Below, piece by piece: positions 1 to 9,088 of a stretch of DNA of 46,781 bases. The notes beneath the pieces are model-generated. The model searched no databases and had not been told where the DNA came from. It saw only the letters and a list, made by a program, of their open reading frames with translations. This DNA comes from DG-33 sp964345105 (GTDB lineage Archaea > Hadarchaeota > Hadarchaeia > Hadarchaeales > Hadarchaeaceae). Within the stretch, counting starts at the first letter, position 1. Every line of letters starts with the position of its first letter. The position numbers and the translations under genes were made by a program. The stretch is from assembly GCA_964345105.1 (NCBI GenBank), contig CAYFPZ010000063.1, positions 1 to 46,781 on the forward strand. Reading direction: 5' to 3'.

Positions 1-789
1 GCGGCGATGGTCACCAGCCGTGGTTGCCCTTTTCAATGTGTTTTTTGTTCCTCTTCGAAGCTGTGCGGTAAAATATGGAGGGGGAGAAGTCCGGAAAACG
101 TTTTGGAGGAGATAAAGCTACTGAGGGAGAAATACGGAGTGAGGGAGATAGAGTTCCTTGATGACACTTTCACGCTTAACAAAGAAAGGACAAAGGCGCT
201 CTGCGCTTTGATCCGAAAGGAAAAGGTAGATATCACTTGGAGCTGTTCTTCTCGCGTGGATACTATCAACGAGGAACTGGCGAGAGAACTGAAGGAAGCC
301 GGGTGCCACAGTATTTACTTGGGCGTTGAGTCCGGCTCGCAGCGAAGCCTGAATTTTCTTAAAAAGGGGATAAACCTCAGGCAGATAAAAAAGTCCGTGA
401 CAGTTTTAAAAAAGTTTAAGTTGAACACGGTATCGACATTCATTATAGGTATCCCTGGCGAAACGGTGGAAGCGATCGAAAAAACAATAAATTTTGCTAA
501 AAAGCTCGACCCCACACTCGCCCAATTCACGATATTGACCCCATACCCCGGCACCGAAATTTACGAGTTCGCACGGAGAAACAACCTTCTCCTGACGAGG
601 GATTGGTTAAAGTACACGACTTTAGATCCGGTGATGAAACTTCCTCGGTTCACCGCACGGAAGCTCAAGGAGCTTTTGAGGAAAGCTTATATGAATTTTT
701 ATTGTCGGCCATCCCAGATTTTGAGGATCTTCAAGTGGGGAGGGTTCTCTTTGTTGAAGGCGCTGAGCAAGGTCAAGGAATATTATTAA
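1..789 (+). CDS. Radical SAM protein, C-terminal part (5' truncated by window edge)
   Basis: The reading frame is open from the first base, so the true start lies upstream; the methionine at position 7 is internal. The radical SAM cysteine motif CxxxCxxC is visible as CPFQCVFC about 10 residues in, which binds the 4Fe-4S cluster used to cleave AdoMet. Further motifs typical of the B12-binding/radical SAM group follow: 'EFLDDTFTLN' and 'GVESGSQRSLNFLKKG', then 'STFIIGIPGET'. In this family a cobalamin-binding domain usually precedes the radical SAM core, and that part would be outside the window. The substrate cannot be read from the sequence. The gene is convergent with the atpA-atpB unit and separated from it by 119 bp in which I see no feature. 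Confidence 0.85.
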   Translation, partial: AAMVTSRGCPFQCVFCSSSKLCGKIWRGRSPENVLEEIKLLREKYGVREIEFLDDTFTLNKERTKALCALIRKEKVDITWSCSSRVDTINEELARELKEAGCHSIYLGVESGSQRSLNFLKKGINLRQIKKSVTVLKKFKLNTVSTFIIGIPGETVEAIEKTINFAKKLDPTLAQFTILTPYPGTEIYEFARRNNLLLTRDWLKYTTLDPVMKLPRFTARKLKELLRKAYMNFYCRPSQILRIFKWGGFSLLKALSKVKEYY

Positions 790-908
790 ATTTTCACCTC
801 GTCGCCGCATGTTTTCTCAAACAAAGCAGTTTTTGCTTGTTGAAACATACCCAACGGCAAAATTACGTGTCAACATCACCCGTATTTCGAAATTGCGTAC
901 TTGTCAAT

Positions 909-2303
909 TCATTCACTCGGGCACAGATACTTCTCGATAAACTTTGGGTCGATGCGCTTCAACTCGGTCGTGGGCAGCGTGCACAGAAGTTCCCACCCTA
1001 GGTCGAGCGTGGTCTCGATCGCGCGGTCTTCGTCCCGGCGCTGGTTTACAAACTCCCGCTCGAATCGGTCGGCGAAACTCAGATAGCGGCGGTCTCGCTC
1101 GGTCAGCGCTTCCTCCCCAACAACCGCAACTAAAGCTCGAAGGTCCTTGCCTTCAGCGTAAGCTGCATAGAGCTGGTTTGAGACATCGCTGTGATCCTCC
1201 CGTGTGTGCCCCTCGCCTATCCCATCCTTCATGAGCCTCGAGAGCGATGGCAAGACGTTGAGTGGCGGGTAGATACCTTTGCGATGAAGCTCACGGTCCA
1301 TGACGAGCTGCCCTTCGGTGATGTAGCCTGTGAGGTCAGGAATCGGATGGGTGATGTCGTCACCCGGCATGGTCAAGATCGGCATTTGGGTCACTGAGCC
1401 CTTCTTTTTCCCTATCCTTCCTGCGCGCTCGTACATCGTCGCAAGGTCCGTGTACAAGTAGCCGGGATAGCCCCGCCTTCCCGGTACCTCGCTTCGAGCG
1501 GCGGAAATCTCTCGCAGGGCCTCGCAGTAGTTCGTCATATCTACCAAGATGACTAGCACGTGCATCCCTTGGGTGAACGCGAAGTATTCGGCAGTCGTCA
1601 GGGCCAAGCGCGGCGTAAGGATGCGCTCGATGGCGGGATCGCTGGCGAGGTTCAAGAACACGGTCGCCCGCTCCAGCGCGCCCGTTCGCTCGAAGTCGCG
1701 AGTGAAGAATGCTGCCTCTTCGTGTGTTATCCCCATCCCGCAAAAAATTACGCAGAACTTCTCCTCCTCACCAAGCACCTTCGCCTGCCTAGCGATCTGC
1801 GCGGCGAGTTCGTTGTGGGGCAAGCCGGAGCCCGAGAAGATGGGCAACTTTTGACCCCGGACGAGCGTGTTCATGCCGTCGATGGATGATACGCCAGTCT
1901 GAATGAACTCGCTAGGGTATTCCCTTGCCGCAGGATTTATTGGGGCCCCATGCACATCCCACTCGTCCTCAAAAATCGGTTTGGGGCCGCCATCTATGGG
2001 TTCGCCACGCCCGCTAAAAATTCTGCCGAGCAACTCGAGCCCGACGCCGAACTTGATGGTTTCGCCCGTGAAGCGAACGCGGGTTTTGAAAGTGTCGATG
2101 CCGCTCGTGCCCTCGTAGACCTGCACTACAGCGCGATTCTCGTAGGCGTCCAGCACTTGCCCGTGTTTTGTTTCCCCATCGGGCGTGGTCACCTCCACGA
2201 CTTCCCCGTAGGCAATGCCGCTTACGCCCTCGACTACCATCAGTGGGCCAGAAACTTCTGCGACAGTTAAATATTCACGACTCTTAACGCTCTCGCTTTT
2301 CAC
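909..2303 (-). CDS. atpB: A-type ATP synthase subunit B
   Basis: Non-catalytic B subunit of the A1 head, about 464 residues, normal for the family. It shows the N-terminal beta-barrel ('VAEVSGPLMVVEGVSG'), the 'GRIFSGRGEPIDGGP' stretch, the degenerate nucleotide site region 'LPIFSGSGLPHNELAAQIARQ' (no classical P-loop, as expected for B), and 'EVPGRRGYPGYLYTDLATMYERAGR'. B alternates with A in the hexamer. It overlaps the end of atpA by 20 bp. I prefer the GTG at 2303 over a GTG three codons upstream because AAGGTGA sits 5 nt before it. Unusually, atpA-atpB run opposite to the other atp genes, and atpD is not downstream. Confidence 0.95.
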   Translation of the reverse strand: MKSESVKSREYLTVAEVSGPLMVVEGVSGIAYGEVVEVTTPDGETKHGQVLDAYENRAVVQVYEGTSGIDTFKTRVRFTGETIKFGVGLELLGRIFSGRGEPIDGGPKPIFEDEWDVHGAPINPAAREYPSEFIQTGVSSIDGMNTLVRGQKLPIFSGSGLPHNELAAQIARQAKVLGEEEKFCVIFCGMGITHEEAAFFTRDFERTGALERATVFLNLASDPAIERILTPRLALTTAEYFAFTQGMHVLVILVDMTNYCEALREISAARSEVPGRRGYPGYLYTDLATMYERAGRIGKKKGSVTQMPILTMPGDDITHPIPDLTGYITEGQLVMDRELHRKGIYPPLNVLPSLSRLMKDGIGEGHTREDHSDVSNQLYAAYAEGKDLRALVAVVGEEALTERDRRYLSFADRFEREFVNQRRDEDRAIETTLDLGWELLCTLPTTELKRIDPKFIEKYLCPSE

Positions 2304-4083
2304 TCTTTTCACCTTCGGTTTTTGGTGCTTTCATTGTTCGCATCAGCTCTTCGAACTGTTTCTTGAGCTGTTTTTCAAAATTCTCTCGCTCTTTCATGAA
2401 CTTTTCTGAGGGAAGCCGCTTCATGCCCGCGATGGTCTCCTTGATCGGCAGCTTTTTAATCTCCTCTACCGAGACGCCCCGTCGCGCTGCTTCCACGGAG
2501 TTATGATAGAAATCGAGCACGAGCTTGAGCATCCCGAACTGTTTTTCGACAGGGCAGTGGGTGTCGACCTCGTGGAAGGCGAACTGTTGAAGGAAGTCCT
2601 CTCGCATCATCCGCGCGGCCTCTAGCACGGCTCGCTCCGGCTCGGGAAGGGCATCAGGCCCCACGAGCTTCACGATTTCATCGAGCTCGGCCTCCTTCTG
2701 GAGCATGGCGATCGATTCATCGCGCAGGACCTTCCAATCCTCGCCGAGCTTTTGTTTCCACCACTCGCGGACGTTGTCGGCGTAGAGTGAGTAGCTATTG
2801 AGCCAGTGGATGGCCGGGAAGTGGCGCCGGTCGGCCAGCCCCGTGTCGAGCGCCCAGAAGACCTTGACAATGCGAAGCGTGTTTTGTGAAACGGGCTCCG
2901 AAAGGTCGCCTCCGGGCGGAGAAACGGCGCCGAGTACTGTCACGGAGCCGAAGCGCTCATCGTTGCCGAGCGTCCGCACGCGGCCAGCTCGCTCATAGAA
3001 TTCCGCCAGCCTAGAGGCTAAGTATGCGGGAAAGCCCTCCTCACCCGGCATCTCCTCTAGTCGCCCTGAAATCTCACGCATAGCCTCGGCCCATCGCGAG
3101 GTGGAGTCGGCCATCAGCGCTACATCGTAGCCCATGTCTCGGAAGTACTCGGCGATGGTTATTCCCGTGTAGACGCTCGCCTCGCGCGCGGCCACGGGCA
3201 TGTTTGAGGTGTTGGCGATGAGTGTGGTTCGCGCCATAAGCGACTCGCCGCTGCGCGGGTCCTTCAGCTTTGGGAAGTGCACTAGCACATCACACATCTC
3301 GTTGCCCCGCTCGCCGCAGCCCACGTAAACGACCACGTCTGCGGCTGCCCATTTCGCGAACTGATGAAGCATAACCGTTTTACCCGTGCCGAAGCCTCCA
3401 GGGATTGCTGCCGTACCCCCTTTCGCGATTGGGAAGAACGTGTCGGTGATGCGCTGCCCAGAAATGAGCGGCTCATTCGGATCGAACTTCTCTTTAAATG
3501 GCCTCACCCGCCGCACAGGCCAAGTTTGCATCATCGCAACCTCTCGCTTGCCATCAGCGGTCTCGATGGTGGTGATGATATCCTCAATTCTGTGCCCGCC
3601 ATCCGCTAGCTCTAGGATTTTTCCGTTGACGCCGGGGGGGACCAAAATTCGGTGTTCGACAAGCTTGCTCTCCTTGACGGTTCCGAGTACATCACCCTCG
3701 ACGACCTCTGCGCCTCGCTTGACCTTTGGCGCGAACTCCCACTTCTTATCACGCGGCAGGGCATTGGCGAAGACGCCTCGCTTTATCATATCCCCTATTT
3801 TCGCCTGGATGATTGTGAGCGGTCGCTGCGTTCCATCATAAATCGCGCCGATGAGCCCGGGTCCAAGCTCTACAGAGAGGGGTTTTCCAGTCCCTTCGAC
3901 TTTTTCGCTCGGTTTTATGCCCGAGGTCTCCTCATACACCTGAATCATCGCACGATCTTCAGTCAGGCCAATTATCTCCCCCATCAGGCCCTCCTCTCCT
4001 ACCTTGACGAGTTCATACATCTCCGAGCCTTTCATACCATCAGCGATAACTACGGGCCCCGTGATTCGGACGATCTTTCCCAA
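2284..4083 (-). CDS. atpA: A-type ATP synthase catalytic subunit A
   Basis: Catalytic subunit of the A1 sector, 599 residues, full length. The Walker A loop is GGFGTGKT at residues 229-236 (commonly GPFGSGKT in other archaea). The A-specific non-homologous region (about residues 115-190) is present with 'VEHRILVPPG'. 'GCGERGNEM' and 'ALMADSTSRWAEAMREISGRLEEMPGEEGFPAYL' motifs are clear (latter spans the Walker B/DELSEED-like area). It starts at a TTG preceded by GGGGTG. It is the first gene of a two-gene unit with atpB, transcribed away from atpH. In most archaea A and B lie inside the H-I-K-E-C-F-A-B-D order, so this is a rearranged locus. Confidence 0.96.
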   Translation of the reverse strand: MGKIVRITGPVVIADGMKGSEMYELVKVGEEGLMGEIIGLTEDRAMIQVYEETSGIKPSEKVEGTGKPLSVELGPGLIGAIYDGTQRPLTIIQAKIGDMIKRGVFANALPRDKKWEFAPKVKRGAEVVEGDVLGTVKESKLVEHRILVPPGVNGKILELADGGHRIEDIITTIETADGKREVAMMQTWPVRRVRPFKEKFDPNEPLISGQRITDTFFPIAKGGTAAIPGGFGTGKTVMLHQFAKWAAADVVVYVGCGERGNEMCDVLVHFPKLKDPRSGESLMARTTLIANTSNMPVAAREASVYTGITIAEYFRDMGYDVALMADSTSRWAEAMREISGRLEEMPGEEGFPAYLASRLAEFYERAGRVRTLGNDERFGSVTVLGAVSPPGGDLSEPVSQNTLRIVKVFWALDTGLADRRHFPAIHWLNSYSLYADNVREWWKQKLGEDWKVLRDESIAMLQKEAELDEIVKLVGPDALPEPERAVLEAARMMREDFLQQFAFHEVDTHCPVEKQFGMLKLVLDFYHNSVEAARRGVSVEEIKKLPIKETIAGMKRLPSEKFMKERENFEKQLKKQFEELMRTMKAPKTEGEKSEKRER

Positions 4084-4207
4084 TCAAACACCCCGAACTA
4101 TAGCTAAATTGGTGGCTTCACTTTTATGAATATCTCTACTGTAATAAGAAACTTTTATTTGTATCACTTCTAATTAACTTTGACGTTGTACACTGGACGG
4201 GAGCTAA
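4084..4207. promoter_or_regulatory. Divergent promoter region between atpA and atpH
   Basis: This 124-bp AT-rich gap must supply promoters for both halves of the ATP synthase. On the plus strand 'GAAACTTTTATTTGTA' (about 4148-4163) resembles a BRE plus TATA element about 45 bp before the atpH GTG. On the minus strand 'CATAAAAG' (about 4119-4126 read in reverse) is a possible TATA element about 40 bp before the atpA TTG. These are calls by eye and not mapped start sites. Confidence 0.45.
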
Positions 4208-4519
4208 GTGGTCGAGGAAAGTCTTCGCGAGATCTTTGAAGCAGAGAAAAAGGCAAGGGAGCAAATGGAAGCGGCGCAGCGAGAAGCTGTAACCCTTCTC
4301 GAATCCACTCGAAAGGAAGTGCAGAAACTAAAGGAGAGCGCAAAGGCGGGGGCGAAATCAAAGGCAGAAAAAGTGGTCGGGGAATCGAGGAAAAAGGCAG
4401 AGGCAGATGTGCAGGAGCTGCTGGTGAAAAATCGCAAAGAGATTCAGGCGATGGAGAAAAAAGCTAGGGCGAGGCACACGGAGGCGGTCAAGCTCGTTCT
4501 GGATGTCATTCTCAGGTGA
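4208..4519 (+). CDS. atpH: A-type ATP synthase peripheral stalk subunit H
   Basis: A 103-residue, almost wholly charged alpha-helical protein ('AEKKAREQMEAAQREAVTLL', 'SRKKAEADVQELLVKN') expected to form a long coiled coil. In A-type ATPases subunit H pairs with subunit E to make the peripheral stalks linking the A1 head to subunit I. Its length and its place directly before atpI are typical. The start is a GTG with GGGAG just upstream, and it is the first gene of the plus-strand atp unit. The stop overlaps the GTG of atpI by 4 bp (GTGA), which indicates translational coupling. Confidence 0.85.
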   Translation: MVEESLREIFEAEKKAREQMEAAQREAVTLLESTRKEVQKLKESAKAGAKSKAEKVVGESRKKAEADVQELLVKNRKEIQAMEKKARARHTEAVKLVLDVILR

Positions 4520-6516
4520 ATTCCACGTTCAAAACAGCTCGAATGCAGAAGTTTAGGGCGATTTTCCTCCAACAAGCGCATGATAACGTTGTGGCTAGGC
4601 TTCACGAGGCTGGTGTAGTTCAACTTAAGGAGATCTCGGAGCTGGAGGTCGCGCGGAAGGCGGTGAGGGAGGAGGTGTATGAGTTCTCCTCACTACTCGC
4701 AAAATTCAGGGAGATGCAGGAGTTTCTCGGCCCATCGCGTAAGCCGGTTGAGGTTGAGGAGCTCACTTACGCGCAAACCTTGAAAGAAGCGAAAAGGCTC
4801 CTCGAGAGGCTCGAGCCGAAGTTAAGTACATTGAAGACAAAAAGCGAGGAACTCGATAAGAAGAGACAAGAGCTGCACACCCAAATGGAGGTACTCGAAA
4901 ATTTCAGAGAAATAAAATTTTCGCTAAGCTACCTTCGATCGACGGATGAAATTCAAGTTAAGGTAGGGTGGATCGCAGAGGAGCGGATACGAGAGTTCTC
5001 GGACGCGGCAAGGGAAATATTGGGACAAAAAGTTTTTGTGGAGGTGTTTGGGAAGGGCGAGCGAAGGATTTTGATTGCCGTCTATCGCGCAAGAGATCAG
5101 CAGAAGCTCTTACCCATGTTCTACAGGTTTGAAATAGAGCTTTTAGAGATACCAAGTATCCCAAGAACTCCGCGGGAGGCGATCAAAGAACTCGAAAAGC
5201 AGCTGGAGGAACTTGCCAAGGAACGGGCTGATCTCGAGATGAGGAGGAAGGAGCTCGCCAAAGCTGAGGCAAGAGAGGTGAGCAAGTTCCTCGAACTTCT
5301 TGAGATTCAGATGGAACGCTTGGGGGGCACTGGGCTATTTGGCTTCACCGACGCCACCGTGGTCATCGAGGGCTGGATACCCAAGAAGGTGGACATCGAG
5401 CCCATTCTGAGTGCAGCTACTAACGGGCGGCATATAATTCGAATTTACAAGCCCCAAAAAGTCGAGGTCGAGGCTGTCCCCATACAGCTTGAAAACCCTA
5501 AGGGGGTGGGTGATTTTGAACTCATCACCGAAATGTACGGCTTGCCTAAGTACGACGAGGTTGACCCCACACCATTCCTAGCGTTCACCTTTCCGCTTTT
5601 CTTCGCAGTCTGCTTGTCGGATGCTGGTTACGGGCTTTTGCTCGGGCTTTTCATGGGATCTGGCTTCTGGTTTGCAAAAGCCTTCCCGAGAAGTTTAAGG
5701 AGGATGATGGTGGTGGGCGCGGCGTGTACCGTTGTGATAGGCGCCCTTATCGGAGGATGGTTCGGATTTGGCCCCCTGTGGATAAACCCCATGGAAAATC
5801 CCATACCTATCCTTAAGCTTGCTGTTTTCATAGGTATCCTGCACATTATCATTGGGTTTGGAGTGGCTGCCGCGCTGAAGGACTTTTTCAGGAGGGATTG
5901 GAGGAACTTGATCCTCAACCATATTCCTCGAGTACTAGTCGTGGTGGGGTTCTTTGGGCTGAGCTTTTGTGCTTTGGGCGTTAGCCTGAGTGATTTTGGG
6001 ATAGATTTCACGTTTCCAAAAATGAATCTCTTTGAAGCGTTTAATCCCCTTGCACTGGCTCCCTTCATGGTCGTAGCTTTCAGGGTTTTGCTTTACGTTG
6101 GGTTGGGTATTGGAGTTACAGGGGCGGTAATGATGGCTAAGGGATTGCGGGAGAGACTAAGTGGGCCCATCAACGTTGTATACGGCATAACCGGGTTGGT
6201 CGCTGATGCCGCCTCCTACAGCAGGCTCATGGCCCTCGGCATAGCCACGGGTATCATAGCATACGCGATAAACTACATCGGTGGGTGGCTGTACGAGCCC
6301 TTGTCCCCCCCACTCTCATATATCGTGCTGGTGCCACTGTTGGTTGCGCTCTTCGCGGCGCACTGTTTCAACATCTTCATCCAAAGCCTCGGGGCTTTCA
6401 TTCACACCATGCGTTTGCATTACGTCGAATTTTTCGGGAAGTTCTACGAGGGCGGCGGCGAGAAGTTTGCTCCCTTTAAAGCTAAAAGGATGTTTACTAA
6501 AATAATAAGGAGGTGA
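4516..6516 (+). CDS. atpI: A-type ATP synthase membrane subunit I (a-subunit)
   Basis: A 666-residue V/A-type 116-kDa subunit. The N-terminal half (to about residue 350) is a cytoplasmic coiled-coil arm that docks the peripheral stalks. The C-terminal half has about seven to eight hydrophobic segments forming the ion path ('FLAFTFPLFFAVCLSDAGYG', 'FNIFIQSLGAFIHTMRLHYV'). The conserved arginine of the ion channel is seen in ASYSRLMALG. The GTG start overlaps the atpH stop, and its own stop overlaps the GTG of atpK by 4 bp. Family length and motifs are normal. Confidence 0.95.
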   Translation: MNSTFKTARMQKFRAIFLQQAHDNVVARLHEAGVVQLKEISELEVARKAVREEVYEFSSLLAKFREMQEFLGPSRKPVEVEELTYAQTLKEAKRLLERLEPKLSTLKTKSEELDKKRQELHTQMEVLENFREIKFSLSYLRSTDEIQVKVGWIAEERIREFSDAAREILGQKVFVEVFGKGERRILIAVYRARDQQKLLPMFYRFEIELLEIPSIPRTPREAIKELEKQLEELAKERADLEMRRKELAKAEAREVSKFLELLEIQMERLGGTGLFGFTDATVVIEGWIPKKVDIEPILSAATNGRHIIRIYKPQKVEVEAVPIQLENPKGVGDFELITEMYGLPKYDEVDPTPFLAFTFPLFFAVCLSDAGYGLLLGLFMGSGFWFAKAFPRSLRRMMVVGAACTVVIGALIGGWFGFGPLWINPMENPIPILKLAVFIGILHIIIGFGVAAALKDFFRRDWRNLILNHIPRVLVVVGFFGLSFCALGVSLSDFGIDFTFPKMNLFEAFNPLALAPFMVVAFRVLLYVGLGIGVTGAVMMAKGLRERLSGPINVVYGITGLVADAASYSRLMALGIATGIIAYAINYIGGWLYEPLSPPLSYIVLVPLLVALFAAHCFNIFIQSLGAFIHTMRLHYVEFFGKFYEGGGEKFAPFKAKRMFTKIIRR

Positions 6517-6989
6517 GGAACCTGGTAGCCGAAGGAGTCTGGGTAGCTTTGGCGGCTGGTCTAGCGATAGCGATTCCAGGGATAATCTCTGGCCTGGGCG
6601 TGGGCATAGCCGGCGTTGCTGCTGCTGCGGTGGCGAGTGAGGATCCGAAGAAGGCTTACAAGGCATTCGTATTCGAAGTGTTGCCTGGGACGCAAGGAAT
6701 CTATGGCTTCGTTGCTGGCTTTTTGATTATAATCGGCGCAGGGCTATCGGCGGGTGCTGAGGTAACAGTTCCGGTTGGTCTGGCAGTGTTGGCCGCGGCC
6801 GTTCCTGCTATCCTTCAGGGATTCACCGCGTATCCACAAGGATTAGTTGCCTCTGCGAGTATTACAGCGTTCGCCAAGAGACCAGAGGTATTCGCCCCCG
6901 GTCTAATGTACACAGTGATGGTCGAGCTCTACGCTATATTGGGGCTCTTAGCGACGATTCTCATGCTGACGTTTATAGGCGCGCTGTAG
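6513..6989 (+). CDS. atpK: A-type ATP synthase rotor subunit K (proteolipid, double hairpin)
   Basis: A 158-residue four-helix proteolipid made of two fused hairpins that builds the rotor ring. Hairpin 1 carries LPGTQGIYGF where single-hairpin proteins have a carboxylate (LPETQ); hairpin 2 carries VELYAILGL with the ion-binding glutamate, plus AYPQG before it. The L/T/Q, Q and E set matches the sodium ligands known for the Enterococcus hirae NtpK ring (Leu61, Thr64, Gln65, Gln110, Glu139). I infer a Na+-binding ring with one site per four helices. The GTG start overlaps atpI. A short gap with a strong GGGGGAAAG Shine-Dalgarno follows before atpE. Confidence 0.93.
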   Translation: MRNLVAEGVWVALAAGLAIAIPGIISGLGVGIAGVAAAAVASEDPKKAYKAFVFEVLPGTQGIYGFVAGFLIIIGAGLSAGAEVTVPVGLAVLAAAVPAILQGFTAYPQGLVASASITAFAKRPEVFAPGLMYTVMVELYAILGLLATILMLTFIGAL

Positions 6990-7000
6990 GGGGAAAGATT

Positions 7001-7630
7001 TTGCCAGCTGAGAAAGGCGCCAAGCTGATAATCGATGACATCGTAAAAGAGGCGAAAAAGAAGGCAGCCGAGGTAATCCAAGAGACGAAGCGAGAGGCTG
7101 CCACGATGCTTGACGCTGCCCGACTAGGTGCCAAAGAGGAGGAGGAGAAAAGATTGAAGGAGGCGCGCGCTCGCGGCAAGCAAGTCTATGAGGAGGGCAT
7201 GGCCGAGGGCAGGATGAAGGCGAAGAAAGAAATGCTCCAAAAAAAGGAGGGGCTCATCGGCAACGTTTTTAAAGAGGTTGAGGAGAAGCTCCGAGCGCAT
7301 GTTGCGTCCAAGAGGTATAAAGAGGATATCGCTCGAATCACTTTGAACGCTTGTAGAAAGCTCGGCTCCGGCGATGTAATAGTTAGGGCAAATCGGCAGG
7401 ACCTGAAACTCCTTGAGTCATTTAAAGAGCAAATTGCGCGCGAGCTGAGCGGCGGCGAAAAAAAAGTGAAAATCTCGTTCGGTGAGCCGATTCAAGTCAT
7501 CGGTGGTGTGAAGGTTGGGGCACCTGATGGTACGGTAGAGATAGATGAGACTTTCGAGGGCAGGATGCGTAGGGAATTCGAGGTGCTTAGAGTAAAGGTC
7601 GCAAAGGTTCTCTTCGAAGGGTCTGGATGA
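7001..7630 (+). CDS. atpE: A-type ATP synthase peripheral stalk subunit E
   Basis: A 209-residue stalk protein. Residues 1 to about 95 are a lysine/glutamate-rich helix that should form a coiled coil with subunit H. The C-terminal half is the globular domain that contacts the A1 head ('GGVKVGAPDGTVEIDETFEGRM' area: 'DGTVEIDETFEGRMRRE' is the family signature). The start is TTG at 7001, preceded by AGGGGGAAAG at good spacing. The stop overlaps the ATG of atpC (ATGA), so the two are probably coupled. Confidence 0.92.
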   Translation: MPAEKGAKLIIDDIVKEAKKKAAEVIQETKREAATMLDAARLGAKEEEEKRLKEARARGKQVYEEGMAEGRMKAKKEMLQKKEGLIGNVFKEVEEKLRAHVASKRYKEDIARITLNACRKLGSGDVIVRANRQDLKLLESFKEQIARELSGGEKKVKISFGEPIQVIGGVKVGAPDGTVEIDETFEGRMRREFEVLRVKVAKVLFEGSG

Positions 7631-8760
7631 TCGAAGTACTAGTAATCATTTTCGGGATGATAGGCTTCTTTTTTGCGTTGGTGATTTTTCACGCGAGGCG
7701 CTCGATGGCATACGTCTACTGCAGCGCAACGATCAGTGCTTGGGAAGCGAGGCTATTCCCAGAAGCGCGTCTGAGGGAGCTGGCTGATGCTCCAGGGGTA
7801 GTGAATATTTTCGCAGCCCTCGACGACACGGACTACCGTCAGCAGTTAGCGGGGATCCAGAGGGAAGGGGAGTTGAACATGGTTGAGGTGGAGAACGCCT
7901 TTAGGGACAATTCGAACGCACGCTACCTTGAGATACTCAATATGGTGCCGAAGAAGCGAAAAGAAACGATTAGGAAGGTACTTCAGCGGGTAGAGGTTTG
8001 GAATCTCAAGGCGATCGTTACGGCAATTCATAACAAAACACCCAAGGAGGAGAGGCTCAAAGAACTCATGCCCTCGCCAACGATGCCGCGCGAGAGGCTC
8101 GAGATGCTCGCCTCCGCCGAAAACTTTGAGCAGCTACTTGAATTTCTGAAGGAGAGCGAGTATTTCAGCGTGCTCTCGGAGGCGCTGAGAGAGTACGAGG
8201 AGCGCGGACTCATTCCTTTGCTCTCCGCGTTCGACAGGTATTACTACACCAGCTTGTGGAGGGAGGTTTTGCGGGTGAAGGCGCAGCGTTCGATTCTCAA
8301 GTCGCTGGTGGGTTGCGAGATAGATATCGTGAACCTCAAGCTTATTCTGCGGCTGAAGCGGGAGGGGGTAAATCCGGAGGAAATCGATAGGTATCTCATC
8401 CGACCTTCCCACATGCTGACGGAGGGGATACTTCGAGCCATGGCAGTCGCCGAAGACATTCGATCGGCCGTGGATGCGGTCTCCCGTACCCCCTACGGCA
8501 AAATTTTACTGGAGGTTCTCCCGCAGATCGAGGCCCAAGGGCTTTCCGCGGCAGAGCGGGCCCTAGATGAAATGCAGTTGAAGGTATTCAGATGGCTGGC
8601 GCTCACCAAGCTCTTCAGCATAGCACCGGTGATTTCGTACATTCGCTTGAAGGAAAATGAGATGAAAAATCTGCGGGTGATAATAAGGCTCAAGGTGGAC
8701 AAGGTCGAGCCCCAGAAAATAAAGGAAACAATAGTGAAGGTGCCAAAAATTGAGTTTTAA
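7627..8760 (+). CDS. atpC: A-type ATP synthase subunit C (central stalk socket)
   Basis: A 377-residue V/A-type subunit C (the homologue of eukaryotic subunit d), which couples the rotor ring to the D/F shaft. The mid and C-terminal parts show the family's helical repeat pattern, for instance 'EIDIVNLKLILRLKREGVNPEEI' and 'LKENEMKNLRVIIRLKVDKV', the latter being the typical C-terminal signature. Residues 1-18 are strongly hydrophobic (LVIIFGMIGFFFALVIF), which could be a membrane anchor; many homologues lack this, so it is worth noting. The 3' end overlaps the TTG start of atpF by 11 bp. Confidence 0.9.
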   Translation: MIEVLVIIFGMIGFFFALVIFHARRSMAYVYCSATISAWEARLFPEARLRELADAPGVVNIFAALDDTDYRQQLAGIQREGELNMVEVENAFRDNSNARYLEILNMVPKKRKETIRKVLQRVEVWNLKAIVTAIHNKTPKEERLKELMPSPTMPRERLEMLASAENFEQLLEFLKESEYFSVLSEALREYEERGLIPLLSAFDRYYYTSLWREVLRVKAQRSILKSLVGCEIDIVNLKLILRLKREGVNPEEIDRYLIRPSHMLTEGILRAMAVAEDIRSAVDAVSRTPYGKILLEVLPQIEAQGLSAAERALDEMQLKVFRWLALTKLFSIAPVISYIRLKENEMKNLRVIIRLKVDKVEPQKIKETIVKVPKIEF

Positions 8761-9088
8761 AATAGCTGTAGTTGGGGATCAAGATACCGTGACGGGATTC
8801 GCTTTGGCAGGCGCGACCTATGCCCACATTTCCACGACGAAAGAAGAGACACTGGTCAAGCTGGGCGAATTTCTCGCCAGCGACGAAATTGGGCTCGTGC
8901 TGATAACCCACCGCGTCGCGGAGGAGCTTGGTCATGATTTCCGCCGGATGGTGCAGACGAAGCGATTGCTTCCCCTCGTGCTGAGAATTCCTGACAAGAC
9001 TGGATATGTACCGGAGGTCGATGAGCTGCGTGAGATAATCAAGCGCACGGTTGGAGTCGAGATCATGGTCAGGAAGGAGGGTGGATAG
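8750..9088 (+). CDS. atpF: A-type ATP synthase subunit F
   Basis: A 112-residue protein with the Rossmann-like fold signature of V/A-type subunit F: 'KIAVVGDQDTVTGFALAGA' at the N-terminus and 'VLITHRVAEEL' in the middle. F binds subunit D in the central rotor shaft. The TTG start at 8750 lies inside the end of atpC, and the stop is directly followed by the atpD ATG. In most archaea atpA follows here; in this locus atpD does instead. Confidence 0.92.
   Translation: MSFKIAVVGDQDTVTGFALAGATYAHISTTKEETLVKLGEFLASDEIGLVLITHRVAEELGHDFRRMVQTKRLLPLVLRIPDKTGYVPEVDELREIIKRTVGVEIMVRKEGG

Noticed and set aside
603..1001. 132-residue plus-strand ORF overlapping the radical SAM and atpB ends
   Set aside because: It runs antisense or out of frame to two clear genes and has no recognisable domain; shadow frame.
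6513..6700. Missing glutamate in the first hairpin of atpK as a sign of damage
   Set aside because: LPGTQGIYGF is the normal form in Na+-type double-hairpin rotor subunits such as NtpK, so the gene is taken as functional.
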